Source of the DNA: Gordius sp. MW1
Taxonomy: Eukaryota > Nematomorpha > Gordioida > Gordea > Gordiidae
DNA: 64,000 bases
Direction of reading: 5' to 3'
NCBI GenBank assembly: GCA_964036665.1
Contig: OZ038528.1
Coordinates: 23,175,245-23,239,244, forward strand
Shown: positions 25,299-37,023 of the stretch, one piece after another
Numbering within the stretch: position 1 is the stretch's first letter
Layout: every line of letters starts with the position of its first letter
The notes under the pieces: model-generated
Seen by the model: the letters and a program-made list of their open reading frames with translations, nothing else
Database searches by the model: none
Told to the model about the DNA's origin: nothing
Program-made: the position numbers and the translations under genes

Positions 25299-27590
25299 TT
25301 ATTTAAAGTATATTTTACTTAAGGCAATAAGTTGTGTTGTCGCTTCAAGCATTTCCCTTTTAGATAAGGTATAAGTTCTTCCGGTTGTGGTTAAAGGTGA
25401 TACGATTGTTAATATATCCAATTTATTGAGAGATAATTTGTGACATTTATTTGGGAAAGCAAAAGAGTTTGACGGCCCGCATGGATGAAGCAAACTAACT
25501 ATTATCTTTTCATTCTCATAATTTTTATCTATAACCAGGGCTAACCACCATTTGGAATCGAATGAACAAGTAACATATCCATTTAGGCTTTTAATATCAA
25601 CCTCATCAGCTATAATTTGTATTAGTTCCCATTTATTTATTATAGAATTGGAATATTGTTTAGTAAGTATAGTGAATTTATCGATGGGAACAACACAATG
25701 TAATTTCTGTGTTCCTAAAATAGGTTTTGCTTTGTTGAATCTTGCTAACATTGATAACTCTTCGGTTTTGTACTCTTCATTTGTCATGTAACCGAACTCA
25801 ATTCCGGTAATATTTGATTTGGCCCATTCATATAACTCTATCGGTTTTGTTATTTGGTCCTTGTAAGGCCTTTGAAGACTAGCTTTGGAAGCTAATCGTT
25901 TTACTGTGCCAGCTGCCCCATCACACGCACTTTTGCCATGCGAAGTGGCAAAATAATGCCATTCCGCTTGAATTCCATAATCCACTTGGTGACAAAGGTT
26001 GATAAATTTTTTTTTATTTTTATATTGCGCAGCCGATCCATCCGAAAAATAAATTATTTTTTGAGGGGCAAATGGGAGCTTTTGAACTAAAAATTTTATT
26101 AACATTTTTTGGAAAAAGTAGTAACTAACCGTATTATGAATTAAACATTCGGAGATCATGATAAATGTTAAACAACTTAAGGTAGCCCCTTCATTGAAAT
26201 AAACTACAAATGGGTGAAGGGTGGCTTGGGCATTTGTCCAATGATAGCTTTGCGAAGCATCTTGCACAATAAAATTATAATTTTCGGAAAAATCATTTAT
26301 TATAATTATTTCATGAGGTTTTAAATTCATTTTTACACTTTTAAAATAAAGAGATTGTTGGTCAGCTATAAAAGAATGGTACAAGAGTTTTTCTAATTTT
26401 TCGCTAAAAATATCCAAGAATTCCTCAGTGCGTTTGATGATTGTTTCAATAGTGGTGCGATCCACTGTTAACCATTGTTTATATGTTATATATTCTATGT
26501 CATTTAATTCAAATATTTGTAATATGCGATCTTTTATTTTTCCAGTCCCTGGACAATAATTACACTCCCCTAAGTAGCATATTGGTAAGGGAGGGTTGCA
26601 TATTATTTTGGCTAAAATATCTTTATATGTTGTTAAAGGATATTTATCGCCCTTTGTAAATGATTCGAGATTAGAACCTATTATCATTAATTTAACATTT
26701 TGGTGATATTGGCAAACGCATACGTTATGTGTGCCACTAGCTCCTGCCAATATACAATATTTAGGTCGTAAGTCGGCAAATTTAGAAATTCCTATCTTTA
26801 TATTGGGACTTAACTCTTTAAAGTTAATATATATTTCATTAATATTAAACAAAACTAACCGTTTTTGCATGTGAATTTTATTACCGTCAACATTCATAGA
26901 TACAAAATCCTTTTTGCCACCCATTACACGCGATATTTCATCACTACAATAGAAATCTTTTACAAAATTAACGGTTCCCTCACTCAAGGTTTTCCCGAGC
27001 TTTAGGTTCGGAGTGGACAAGATTCCTTTATCCTTTTTTAGTTTTTTGGCAAGCTTAGCCATATAATAAGTTACGGAAAAATAATCTTTAATTTTTTTTG
27101 CTGTCCAACTATCTGGCAACAAGGTTAAAAGCCTGTATTTATCACTTTTATTTAGAAGAGAAAAATTTTCCTTCATACCCTTGAGAATCTCCAAGTCTTG
27201 ATCAGCGATTTCACTGTCTAAAGCGACATTTAATGTGGATGCGATAGCATTTGATATATTAGCTAATTTTTTTTGGGGGTACCGTTTTTCTTGTAATCTT
27301 TTTATCTTGATCGGTGAAACTCCAATTAGTGGTATTGATTCGTTAAGGGCTTCTATCCTTGTACTATCATGTTCCATAGGAATGTTTTCCTCGGGAGAGT
27401 GAGGTTCCATAATAGATGATTGTTCAGGTTGATGGTTAGCCCGAGCTTTTAGAAGTTTGCGACAAGGAGTACATATTTTATAATCTGGGTTCAAGTTCAT
27501 CCATGCACTTACTTTACGAATCCCTTTCACTTTTTTACCATGTATACCCAACGGATTACAACACCTACTTCGGTACTTTATTGCTTCCAT
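25299..27590 (-). CDS. Transposase-like protein of the 4.2-kb transposon (763 aa)
   Basis: Likely the transposase that cuts and pastes this element. The start is the ATG at 27590; the frame is open a little further upstream but without ATG. Visible features: an N-terminal pair of cysteine clusters (RCCNP near residue 10 and CTPC near 40), possibly zinc-binding; a second cysteine-rich patch (CVCQYH near 292, CYLGECNYC near 340); then acidic motifs spaced like a DDE/DDD nuclease: NDFSENY (Asp near 433), YFSDGSAAQYKN (Asp near 517) and SHGKSACDG (near 552-558). A C-terminal segment has WWLALV and HPCGPSNSF. No stop or frameshift interrupts it, so it may be active or recently active. I recall similar SDG...QYKN...HGK...DG proteins as unannotated repeats in invertebrate genomes, but cannot name the superfamily. 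The catalytic role is inferred from motif spacing and the position between TIRs. Confidence 0.85.
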   Translation of the reverse strand: MEAIKYRSRCCNPLGIHGKKVKGIRKVSAWMNLNPDYKICTPCRKLLKARANHQPEQSSIMEPHSPEENIPMEHDSTRIEALNESIPLIGVSPIKIKRLQEKRYPQKKLANISNAIASTLNVALDSEIADQDLEILKGMKENFSLLNKSDKYRLLTLLPDSWTAKKIKDYFSVTYYMAKLAKKLKKDKGILSTPNLKLGKTLSEGTVNFVKDFYCSDEISRVMGGKKDFVSMNVDGNKIHMQKRLVLFNINEIYINFKELSPNIKIGISKFADLRPKYCILAGASGTHNVCVCQYHQNVKLMIIGSNLESFTKGDKYPLTTYKDILAKIICNPPLPICYLGECNYCPGTGKIKDRILQIFELNDIEYITYKQWLTVDRTTIETIIKRTEEFLDIFSEKLEKLLYHSFIADQQSLYFKSVKMNLKPHEIIIINDFSENYNFIVQDASQSYHWTNAQATLHPFVVYFNEGATLSCLTFIMISECLIHNTVSYYFFQKMLIKFLVQKLPFAPQKIIYFSDGSAAQYKNKKKFINLCHQVDYGIQAEWHYFATSHGKSACDGAAGTVKRLASKASLQRPYKDQITKPIELYEWAKSNITGIEFGYMTNEEYKTEELSMLARFNKAKPILGTQKLHCVVPIDKFTILTKQYSNSIINKWELIQIIADEVDIKSLNGYVTCSFDSKWWLALVIDKNYENEKIIVSLLHPCGPSNSFAFPNKCHKLSLNKLDILTIVSPLTTTGRTYTLSKREMLEATTQLIALSKIYFK

Positions 27591-27878
27591 TATTAGGGAA
27601 TAAGGTTGAGATATAAATATATGCAAAATTTCGAACGTGGAGGGAAAAATTAGTTGATAGTAAAATAGGCCGATAAAATAATTTTTTAAAAATAATTTGA
27701 CAGCACTTTAAATTCGCGCTAATGGATCATAAAATTTAATTCGTATACGCCCCAAAAAAATAAATCAGTGTTGACAAAGCATTTTTATAGCCTATTCGAT
27801 AATCCTGACGATTTTATTAATTGCTATGCAATTTATTTAAATAATATTTTTATAGCTATTTTACGAGCCTGTTTTTCA

Positions 27879-28656
27879 CATAAATATTTATTATTACATA
27901 TGTCGAATAAAAATCAATAAATATATACTTGTACCTACAACTATATTCAAGTAAATTATTTTAGGCCATTTTACAGCTGTTTCTAATTAAAAAAAATTAA
28001 ATTTATAGCATTCCGGGAAAATTAATCATACGCCGTTTTTGATTGTAATTGATAGGGAATATGGCGGGTGGGGGGGGGTGTTAATATATAGCAAAAATAT
28101 TTGCATCATAGATATATTAAAATTATATGAAGGCTAAATGAGCAAAAAAACATATTTAGAGATCCATTTTGGCGCCAAATAAATAAAATACCATTTCTAG
28201 CAATTTATGACCACTTCAAGATGGCCGCCCAACTTTCTCTTTTATTTAATTTGATTAATAGGTAGTATAAAACATTTGTCTCAAATTTGAAACGATTTGA
28301 GAGGGTTCAACAGTAATTATGCCATTTTGGCCATTTCGACCATTATGAGATGACCAATCGACAAAAAAAATTTTTTTGATTTTTTTTCTATGAAGATAGG
28401 TCTTACCTATTACTACAACAAGATTCTATGATTTGGGGGCCAATAACTTATAAATTTTATTGAATATAGCGTCACAACCCGATTTTTTTAATGGCCGATT
28501 TTCGACTTTTTAGCGCCCACAACTCAAAAAGTAGTGGCCCAAATGAGCTAAAATTTTCAGAAATTAAAAATTTCACTAGTTTTAACATTTCCACCAAATT
28601 TTATAAAATTCTGAGGGGGTCGGCCGAAAACGTGGCGATTTGACATGGAATGTCCC
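27879..28656. repeat. Right terminal inverted repeat (about 778 bp)
   Basis: Reverse complement of 24447-25241 with scattered differences. Here the G-run facing the C-run of the left arm is shorter (about 9 G near 28070 against about 17 C near 25035). Confidence 0.9.
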
Positions 28657-28660
28657 TATA

Positions 28661-29216
28661 GCTATAACCATGCAAAAGGAATCGTTAATATCACTCAAAA
28701 TTGTCTCTAATAACACTAAAGCATGCAATTTTTTGGACACTAAGATCACTCCATTAACTGATCTTATGTTACCTTCAAGGTTCTAGGTACCACAAATTGT
28801 ATTTTTAGGCACTCTGTACAAAATGTTAATAATTTTGGCTTAAGTTACCAAATTTTTTGAGTTGGATGGCATAAGGGGGAAGCGATACTTTGACAAATGT
28901 TTAGAAGGTTTTACAAAAAAATTTTATATGATTCCTGACTCGTAGTTGCAGTTGGATTGTTCTTCTTTAGAAGTCTCATTACCCCTTTTATGTTGAATGA
29001 ATTTTCCCAGATATCCTAGTTGCTGGTTGTTTTGGAGTTCAAGATATTAATTTTCCTTCATCAGGTGTACAATCTTTAGGGGTATTATTAATGTCATAAT
29101 TCAAAATTTCATTTTTGATATTTTGTTGTAGGTTTGTTTTCTTAGAGTTTGTTTTAGCCAAAATGTGATAGGAGAATTTGAAATATTTTTAATGCAACAA
29201 TGTTGTTGGGGTGAAG
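28661..29216. other. Intergenic DNA, no gene seen
   Basis: AT-rich, with no coding or RNA feature supportable. Confidence 0.5.
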
Positions 29217-29490
29217 TAGAGCCCTGCCATTTGAAGCCTGACCCGGCAAAATCTAACTAGAAGATTTTGAAACTTTTTACTAATTCCTTTGTAGAGTAGG
29301 CTATTTAGAGGAGACAAAATTTTTCTGTGTTAAATGAATGGTGCAAGTGGTATTCAGAATAAATCTTTTAATAAATTTACATTTCAAAATAGCCGGGCTG
29401 GGATCGGGCCTGAGTAAAGAAAAATTTTGGGCTTGGGCAAAATTAAATAAAAAATGTCGGGCTGAAGAAATCCCATTTTGCAGGGCTCTA
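29217..29490. mobile_element. hAT-type MITE, TAGAGCCCTGC termini
   Basis: A 274-bp element with inverted ends TAGAGCCCTGCCATTTG and CATTTTGCAGGGCTCTA. Subterminal GGGC-type words recur as in the CCCGG hAT relic. Flanks GGGTGAAG and TGGTAAAG match at 6 of 8 positions, consistent with an old 8-bp TSD. Non-coding. Confidence 0.8.
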
Positions 29491-30949
29491 TGGTAAAGGC
29501 CTGTGCCAAAAAGACTGGAATCTAGAGGCTTGTCAGTGTAATAAACACTATTTGGGGAAATTGAAAATGCATTAGAGTTAGCTATGATTTTAATATTATT
29601 AGATTCAGTTTCTAATGCTGTAGGACGACATATTATATTTAGGAGGGGGGGGGGTGATGTTTAAGGTCGACAAAACAATTTTTTGTTTAAACTTATGTTT
29701 CTCCTACATGTATGGCATAGAGATATAAGTATTACCATGGGTGTAAGGTGACAAATTAAGATTAGTTAAAATTTCAAAATTGCAAGTTTGATCTTTTCAG
29801 GGTATGTATAATTGTGATTATGCCTTTTGAGAGGCGAAGTAGAAGCAGAAAAATCTGTCTAAGTAATGAACAGGTTGCCCGGGCAAAAACTTGAGCAGAT
29901 AGTAGATTTATTAGAAGCATTGCTACAAGCTGTGGTAACTTTAAAAATTTGCTCATATTATATATCACAAATAAATTGTTCAACATAAAATGTAATTTGC
30001 TAGAGCTTCTTGATATTTCAAACAGGCTCAGCTTAGAAATAAAAATATGAATCAAAAAATTGCTCAACCCTCTAAATCTTCAAAATATTTTGCAATCATA
30101 AAAAAGGTTATTTAAATGGTTTGAAAGTTTAAAAAGGTAATAGATTTTTTTTCTAATAATAGTTTGGTTTTATAACCAATAGTATCACCAATTTATTATT
30201 GTTTCGTTACCAGATTTATTCGACTCGCTATTATTTTAAAAATTAACTAACTACCACTTTATTAATATTGTAATTCGCTAATGCGCTATCATTACTTTTC
30301 TCACCCATTGTCTACCTATTTATATGTGTGTTATTATCCTCCCTTATGCTATAATTTATAACAACTTTTCCCGTGATAATGGGCTCATGTACCAAAATAT
30401 TTAGACTCCTTTCCTCCTGCCTTTATCAATCCGACGAGTTCATTAACAAAACTAAATACCTTATAATTGTATATTGAAAATGAAAACACCACATGTAATC
30501 ACGATGTAAAATTGTAATAATAGGTAATGTTGTAACCCCATTATCAATCACTCGCCCCACGGTGTACCAACATCGCTTACTCCGTGGTCCAACTATCCCC
30601 CACTTTCCTACAAGAGTTATTGCCAATTTTAATAATCGAATAACAATGATTTTAGACAAATCATAATAAAATTAACTAAATAGTATAAATCATTTTAGTC
30701 CAATGGAATCCGTAAACAACTATTGAAGATGTTAACATTGGCGGTTTTTCCACACATTAGCTGCGTGAAAATATAAAGCACGGGACTCACCTATTTTAGA
30801 ATTAGCTTATATTTTTTTAATGTACACCATACCTGAAATTTTTTTAATAAAATGGCATTGTATTGACAATAAATTACACCCAAAAGCATCATATTTTGAT
30901 TTACCTTAACTTAAAGCGTTAAAAACTTTGGGATTCAAAATGATAGCAT
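29491..30949. other. Intergenic DNA, no gene seen
   Basis: AT-rich. A somewhat less AT-rich pyrimidine-rich stretch at about 30400-30640 has no recognisable boundary or coding content. A G-run at 29642 is a possible MITE trace. Confidence 0.45.
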
Positions 30950-31650
30950 TTATATTCTTTATCGCGCCCTTTAGCCTCGGTCTCGAGAGCAAAATCTCGT
31001 CTCGGCTGCCAATATGACAATCTCTTCTCGGTCGAACTCCGTCTTGACATTTCTCGGTTTTATATATATTTTCTGAGCTATCTTAATTTTTCCCTTAATT
31101 TATTTAAATTATTATATATCTATCTATATAAAATCACGAATATCAAAATGGCGCTTCTTTTTTATTCGAAAACTGTATAAACGTGTCATCTGCATATTTG
31201 AACTAACTGGGACCCTTATTTATCATTGACAAAAATATGTAATGTTCTTACAAAAATTATTTAAGAGAATTGTTGCAGCCATCTGAAAAAACATTCATCA
31301 CTTCGTTAAAGAAGTTAATTCATGTTTATTATAATGTTACAGAAACTTAAAAGATACGAGTGGATACTTTTTATTACTATTCATATCATAAGTAATTAGT
31401 TGCACACATTACAAACTGTAAAAACAATAATAAAAGTAGCATTGTTACTGGTAAGAATAAGAGTTTTGAGGTTTTCAATAAATTGCACATATATAATTTT
31501 ATAGCAAATAATCTTACATTAAAAAAGTTAACGATGCTATTATTGTGTTAGACCTCGACCAAAATAATGAATTATTCCATTTTTAATTAATTCAGACACT
31601 AATTATTTTATTAAAGCTTACACATATATTTTAGTGTAGTGCAGATTCGC
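30950..31650. mobile_element. Degenerate copy of the GAGACG-end hAT-like family
   Basis: The stretch 30975-31060 carries CTCGTCTCGG-type words, the reverse of those in the element at 10473. The block at 31330-31410 matches 11500-11590 in reverse. Boundaries are approximate and no TSD is visible. Confidence 0.5.
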
Positions 31651-32109
31651 ACATAAAATTTGGTGGATTAGAGTTGACTTGCCATCTAGTTAGTGGCGGG
31701 AAAAAGTTAGGCGTGAGTCACGCCCAGGTCAACCTTAGGCTAGGTTAGAGGTTCCTTGCTCTAAGGTCTTTTAGAAACGCTAACTTTAACCTCGAGGTTA
31801 GAGGTCAAAATTAACCTTAACCCGCGAGGTCAATTAAAAGCTTATAGCTTAGGTTAGAGCGCAAAATTAACCTAAACGCTTAGCTTTATATCTTTTATTA
31901 AAATGCATTAAAGAATACAATATGACGGATTAGAATACATGAAATAATGATTTACTTGGTCGTTGAAAGTGGGCGATAATATTTTTTGTGGGGATATAAA
32001 GTTTAATACAGGTAGGACTTGATGGTTTAATCACCTTGTTGAATGTTGGTAACATGTTGTACGTAGATATTACGCGAGAGGTGGACTACATCTGATACTA
32101 TACGTCGTC

Positions 32110-33204
32110 TTAACCGTTTGGCTTACGTGGCAGCACACAATTTACGAATGAGTAAATCGTTTGGGCGATGCCACTATCCCTACAACGATGATTGGTTCGA
32201 TGGATACAATTTTGTATACAACGATTGTTGGATTGATATTTGGTGATTTTCGCCTCACGTGCAGCGTCAAGGGCCTCGAGGCGATGGTCGAAGGGTATGC
32301 TTATATCTATGATAATAGCAAATTCTCCCTTAGCAATCACCAGGTCGGGTCGCAACTGAGACTGGTCAACCCTAGTGTTTTCCCCCACCACTGTAAATCT
32401 CTTCGCTGCAAGTGCTTTTATGCGGTCGACCACTAAATTGTGCCGGTTGGTGTATGAGGCCGAGTAACGCATGCAGTGGTCCATGACATGAGGTAATGTT
32501 TCATCATAGTCCCCGCACCTTCGGCATTTTCTATCGGAACTCCGATTCATTGGCGTTCCTTTTAGCGGTAATTGGTTAAGCCTTGCCCGGTGTATGAATC
32601 GCCAATCGGCAAATTTGGTATAAAGTTCATCTCTTATGAAGTGGTGACCAGCTGGGTGGGCAGCCACGCACTCCATCACCTTTCCTTGATCCGGATTTGA
32701 GACCAGCTTGGAAAATCTTTTATCTTTTTCCTGGATGCGTAGGGCATACACCAGCCTTTTGCGCATTAATGGATCGATTGTGAGATTGTCCCGACGAATG
32801 AGGGGGCTTCCTCCCGAAATTCCCAAGTAAGGTTTAATTGAGTGGATGCCTTCCTGGTGGTAGTCCATATGTTTGAGATTGAGAAGGTAGAATTGTCAAA
32901 GGGGCTGTCAGTGCTACCAGAGAGGTAGCACGAGCGGATGGAAGGAGCAATGACGGTTTTATTGATCCTGGCTTTTCGACCTATCGTGGCGTCCAAATCT
33001 TCTCTCGCCAAATCCGCTATGCGATCGTCCTTCGACGTTAGCAGTTTGAATGCTGAGTCTACTATAAATATGTCGGAATCATTGGCAGCAACAGGGAATC
33101 CAAGTGCTCCTTTTTTGGCTGACCCATACAGGTAGTCAACATAGGAACGCTCGGGGAGGTAATAGATTTCCCTTAATTAAGTTCGGAAAAATTTATCCAA
33201 TTCC
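32110..33204 (-). pseudogene. R2/NeSL-like retrotransposon, zinc knuckle and endonuclease part (left arm)
   Basis: A minus-strand frame of 252 codons (32110-32868), preceded by a frame covering 32766-33011, encodes the C-terminal part of a non-LTR retrotransposon of the type with a restriction-like endonuclease. Visible are the CCHC-like cluster CRRCGDYDETLPHVMDHC, an RHN motif, and the PD-(D/E)XK-like RPDLV...IIIDISIPF. That order (zinc knuckle then endonuclease after the RT) is typical of R2, NeSL and relatives, which cut specific genomic targets. The copy is dead: frames shift and a hAT-like element separates it from its RT. It is better preserved than the right-arm copy. Confidence 0.85.
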
Positions 33205-34366
33205 TAGTGATGCGGAAAAACCGAGAAAAATCTCGGTCTCGTCTCGTCTCGAAAAACCGAGACGAGACGAGACGAGAATTTGAAAAATGGAGTCGAGATC
33301 GAGACGAGAATTTTGAGGTTGAGACGAGACGATACGAGATTTTCTCGGCGAGATCTCGACTTTTTATTGATCGTTAGATTTTAGTAAATTATTGTGTATT
33401 TTAATTTACATTTAAGGTATTAAGTGTAAATTAATATATATGGAATATATTTGATATTAAAAAAAACCCCAAGTGTAGTTAATATTATATATATTTGCAA
33501 AAAAATTAAAATTTGGCAATCATTTACCTAAGTATGGTTGATTTTTGTCATACATTTAAATACGTACTCATTAATTTAAAGTTTAAACCTTATGTCCTTA
33601 ATTCTATAATAATGCTGCTTTTATTGTTGTTTTTACAACGTTTTAATTTGTGCAACTAGTTATCAATTCTGTAAATAATAATAACATCATTAAATGTCAC
33701 TCGCACTTTGTGGTTTATAGCGCTATAGTAAACATGCAATAAACACTATGGGCTATAATTACTGATGGTTATATTAATGGACTTAAACATTTGCCTTAAA
33801 TATGTTAAGGTCTACTTTGAAGCATTAGCAAAGGTTAATAAAGGGTCTCATTTTGCTCAATTATGCAACTAAATCAACTATAAGCGAACTTATGATTTTC
33901 GAAGTCCATTTATAGTTGACAGACACAGTGAATTTAATACAAATATTATAATTTGCTAGAACAATAAAATTTAATTTTTTATATTTCAAATTTATTTATA
34001 ATTTTTTTAGTCTGCACTTTTTATAGAAAATGTTATCTTTATGAGTTAATTCATATCTTTATATTGTCAATGAGATGTCGTGTCCCGCTAAATCTTTAAA
34101 AAGTTTGTGTATTAAAGTTTTTCGAAAAATATAAAATTTGCCATTTGGATTTTTGAACACTTATTTATATTTTTAATAAAACAGGAGAAATTTTTATTCC
34201 GAAAATATTTTTTTTATAAAAGACGAGACGAGAATTCTCGTCGAGACGAGACGAGACCGAGATTTTTCTAGACCGAGACGAGACGAGATCGAGATTTTCT
34301 TAATCGCTCCCGAGACGAGACGAGATTTTGTTTTCGAGACCGAGACGAGACGAGATCGAAGCACTA
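33205..34366. mobile_element. hAT-like element with GAGACG repeats, 8-bp TSD
   Basis: Ends TAGTGATGCGGAAAAA and CGAAGCACTA; perfect 8-bp TSDs CCAATTCC at 33197-33204 and 34367-34374. The right palindrome arm has the uninterrupted target, confirming the insertion. The subterminal 150 bp on each side are GAGACGAGACG-type repeats in inverted orientation. The interior is AT-rich and non-coding. Best-preserved member of the family at 10473 and 30950. Confidence 0.93.
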
Positions 34367-34374
34367 CCAATTCC

Positions 34375-35877
34375 TTCCACTTTGCTATCGGGAAGCACTC
34401 TAGGCGCATCGAGTGAGATAAAGTTGGATAAAAGAAAGTCTTTAATGCGTCCGCCTTTTGCTATGGAGCTAGGCCAGATGCAAGAATCTTTTCCGCTACC
34501 ACTTTATATTCTTCAATGCTTTGGAGAGCGCAATCTTATCGGCTTCCCCAGGAAGTCTTCTAAATCCCCATTTTTCAAGCAACGGATGGGTTCACCCCGT
34601 ATATGGTGTATGGTCGGTAGGGCTCTTCTTGCGCCCCCAATGCCGCTGATAAGTAGGGTGGCGCATTTATTGATATTCAAATCCAGATTAACCTTCTTAG
34701 TGAAAGTGGCAATTGAGTCAAGCACATCTTGAAGTTCGGCAGGTGTGTTGGCAATCAGTAAGATGTCATCAGCATAAGCTAGGACTTTAACTTCACGGTG
34801 TGGTTTTTGGATTGCTTGAATTATCGGGTCAATGGCGAGATTAAAGAGAATACCGGATAGCGGGCAACCCTGCCTGATTCCACATAAAATGTCTATCCTG
34901 GAGACAGATCCAGTGGTAGGGAACGATGTTGTAATCCCTTCGCATAAGTCTTTCACGATTGTAGTTACCTGGTCGCCAATTCACGTTGCTGATAATGAAG
35001 ACAAAATGGCTTGATGAGAGACGGATGTAAATGCGTTAGCCATATCAACCCATCCGATTAGGATATCTTTGTTGTTTAGTTTTGCGCTTCCCATCGCTCT
35101 TCGAAGGGAGTAATTATGTTCAAGTACCCCGTCATATGGGAGGAACCCTTTTTGAGCATACGAGAGCACTTCGTTTGCTTCTATCCACTTAGTTATCCTT
35201 TGCATTAATAATCCTGTGTACAGTTTATAGACAGTGGTACTGAGGTTAATCGGTCGCCAGTTCTCGGATTTGTCGCCTTTCTTATATATAAGAAGGGTTT
35301 CCGCATGTTTCCATGCCTGAAGGATTCTTTTAAACTTGAGACAGATATTGAAAATTTTTGTAAGTATTTTTGCGCAAGGGTCGACTTTGGCCCATTGCTT
35401 GTATGAAATTTTGTCGGAGCCAAGAGCGGAGTTTCCCGACCATTGTAATCTCTAGCTGACTTCTTTTTCGGTAAAGGAGTCAATACACAAATTGGGATGG
35501 GATCCGGTTTCATAGACGGTGCTGTCAATTTCTCTCATATCGCCTAGTTTACACGAGAAGTGGTTTAGGATCTCCATTGGTGAGATTTGACATCTAGGGG
35601 GCTCGCCGCATACAATTTCCCTGATTGTAGTTCGACATCTTATAATGTCGCTGGACTTCTTGTGGCTTATTTATATCGAAACTTTGTCCTTTTGCGTTTC
35701 GAGGTCGATTCGGGTTGACCTTAATTTCGAGGATGAGTTGCACTTTCTCGGTAATTTCTTCAACAAGCTTGTTGAAAGCATTCCAGTTCGATGTATCGCA
35801 CTCTCGCCTCGCAATCGCCAATAGGGGCGCCTTGAACAGTCCCAAGTCCCTCTCAACGTCCACGGACAAGGGACCTT
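34375..35877 (-). pseudogene. R2/NeSL-like reverse transcriptase, 5'-truncated (left arm)
   Basis: Minus-strand frames at 35594-35869, 35205-35528, 34981-35205 and 34513-34956 together cover an RT core broken by frameshifts. Seen: the ENWRPINLS region in a shifted frame near 35240-35270, YAQKGFLPYDGV, GIRQGCPLSGILFNLAID, and the catalytic LAYADDILLIA with its YADD box. In R2-type elements this enzyme copies the element's RNA at the nicked target. This copy starts partway into the coding region and cannot be functional. Confidence 0.88.
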
Positions 35878-37023
35878 AGGTGAATTAAATTAACCTAAAG
35901 CTTTAGGCTAGCTCTATATTTATCCCCCCACGAATCTCATTTACTATGATTAATACACGAAAATAATCTAGATCTCATCTTGTTTAATCCCCTTCGCTAG
36001 TTTCCCCTCGCCTTTTCGCGCCCATCCCTGTACCTTAATTTCCGTCGCGGCCATTTAATTTCGCCATTTCGCTCGTTAAATTTTCGTCGCGGCCATTAAA
36101 ATTCGCCATTTTTGTTTTTCTCGCTTGATTAATATTCGTCGTCCGCCATTTTAATTCGCCATTCTCGTGTTTTTATATCCTTCCTTTCGCTTTGAAAATT
36201 AATATAATTGGCCGTCCGCCATATTTAATTATATCGTTCTCATGTGCAATGGAATCTCGCAATATTATAAGCAATAAACTTAGTGCAATCGCATCTACTA
36301 CTCCCATCTCTTGTTCCGCCTGCGACACTGTCGTATCTTCTAGGCGAAGTCTTCGAGCCCATAGGAGAGGCGCCTACAGAATCGCCCCGCCTATGTGGTG
36401 TGCTACCAAATTATTTTCCTTGCCCATTACCACTACCACCTTCAATGTATGTCTAAATGACACAACTCCTTAACATTCCCCTGGGATAACGATGGCCCTC
36501 CGTCGATTATCAAATCCTCTTGAATTTGATCAATCCCTGGCACTCCCCCTATCATTTCCTAGCCCCAAACCGAGTTCTAAGAGTGAGAACTCCATTTTAA
36601 CTAATTCTACGTCGAGACCAATTCCGTGTTGGAACCCATCATCACAAATATTCGAAAGACCGAACAGGTCGATGGCGTCTCAGTTCCTTGAGTTTATTAC
36701 CCGGGTCGATACTGTCCTTGGGGGCATGTATCAGAAACGGCTTGCATTAAAACACTAAGCAGGAACGTTTTCGCCATAGAGGGGGCGAAAAAGAAGATAC
36801 CCTCAAGACATGAGGTGTTAGAAAAAATAAAAGAAAAACGGATAGTAAAAATCACGTCTTCTAACGTAGCCGCAACAACTCAGGCGGTGACCAGCTCTTT
36901 ATTACCCAACCTTTCAATTGCGATACCCCACAGTGAACCTATTTCACTTAAAAACCGCTTCGATGTCCTTGAGCCTCCTATAGATGAGTGCGGGACAGAA
37001 GACGATAACGATCATCCGCAGTG
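35878..37023 (+). other. Palindrome spacer: 5' part of the right-hand retrotransposon copy
   Basis: Unique to one copy. It begins with TTAGGT/AACCTAA words like the retrotransposon tail, then 5'-UTR-like sequence with short repeats (36048-36250), then an N-terminal coding region on the plus strand: CSACDTVVSSRRSLRAHRRG near 36316-36375 looks like the C2H2-type zinc finger found at the start of R2/NeSL-type proteins. A Pro/Ser-rich stretch and a linker follow to 37023, with stops between frames. Confidence 0.7.
36048..36250 (+). repeat. Short repeats around GCGGCCATT/TTCGCCATT
   Basis: The words CGTCGCGGCCATTTAATT, CGTCGCGGCCATTAAAATT and CGTCGTCCGCCATTTTAATT recur at roughly 55-65-bp spacing, each followed by TCGCCATT. 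They lie in the presumed 5' UTR of the retrotransposon copy. Confidence 0.7.

Larger units (their letters stand above)
24447..28656 (-). mobile_element. 4.2-kb DNA transposon with long TIRs and intact transposase-like ORF
   Basis: The ends GGGACATTCCATGTC and GACATGGAATGTCCC are inverted. Flanks read TATA on both sides (24443-24446 and 28657-28660), compatible with a 4-bp TSD, though TATA is palindromic and the ends could extend to CTATAG. The inverted repeats run about 0.8 kb each. Between them one uninterrupted minus-strand frame encodes a transposase-like protein. This is the only DNA transposon here with a complete-looking gene. Superfamily not assigned; a 4-bp TSD would be compatible with groups such as Sola, which I cannot test. 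Confidence 0.9.
31687..35877 (-). repeat. Left arm of the giant palindrome
   Basis: About 3.03 kb once the 1162-bp insertion at 33205-34366 is removed. It is the inverted counterpart of 37024-40044 and carries a 5'-truncated retrotransposon copy on the minus strand, with its AACCT/AGGTT-rich 3' tail at about 31740-31910. It ends inside the coding region at the sequence GTCCACGGACAAGGGAC. Confidence 0.85.

Noticed and set aside
31740-31910. AACCTAA/TTAGGTT words as possible telomeric sequence
   Set aside because: They are interspersed with other sequence, occur in both orientations and repeat at the tail of both retrotransposon arms, so they belong to the element.
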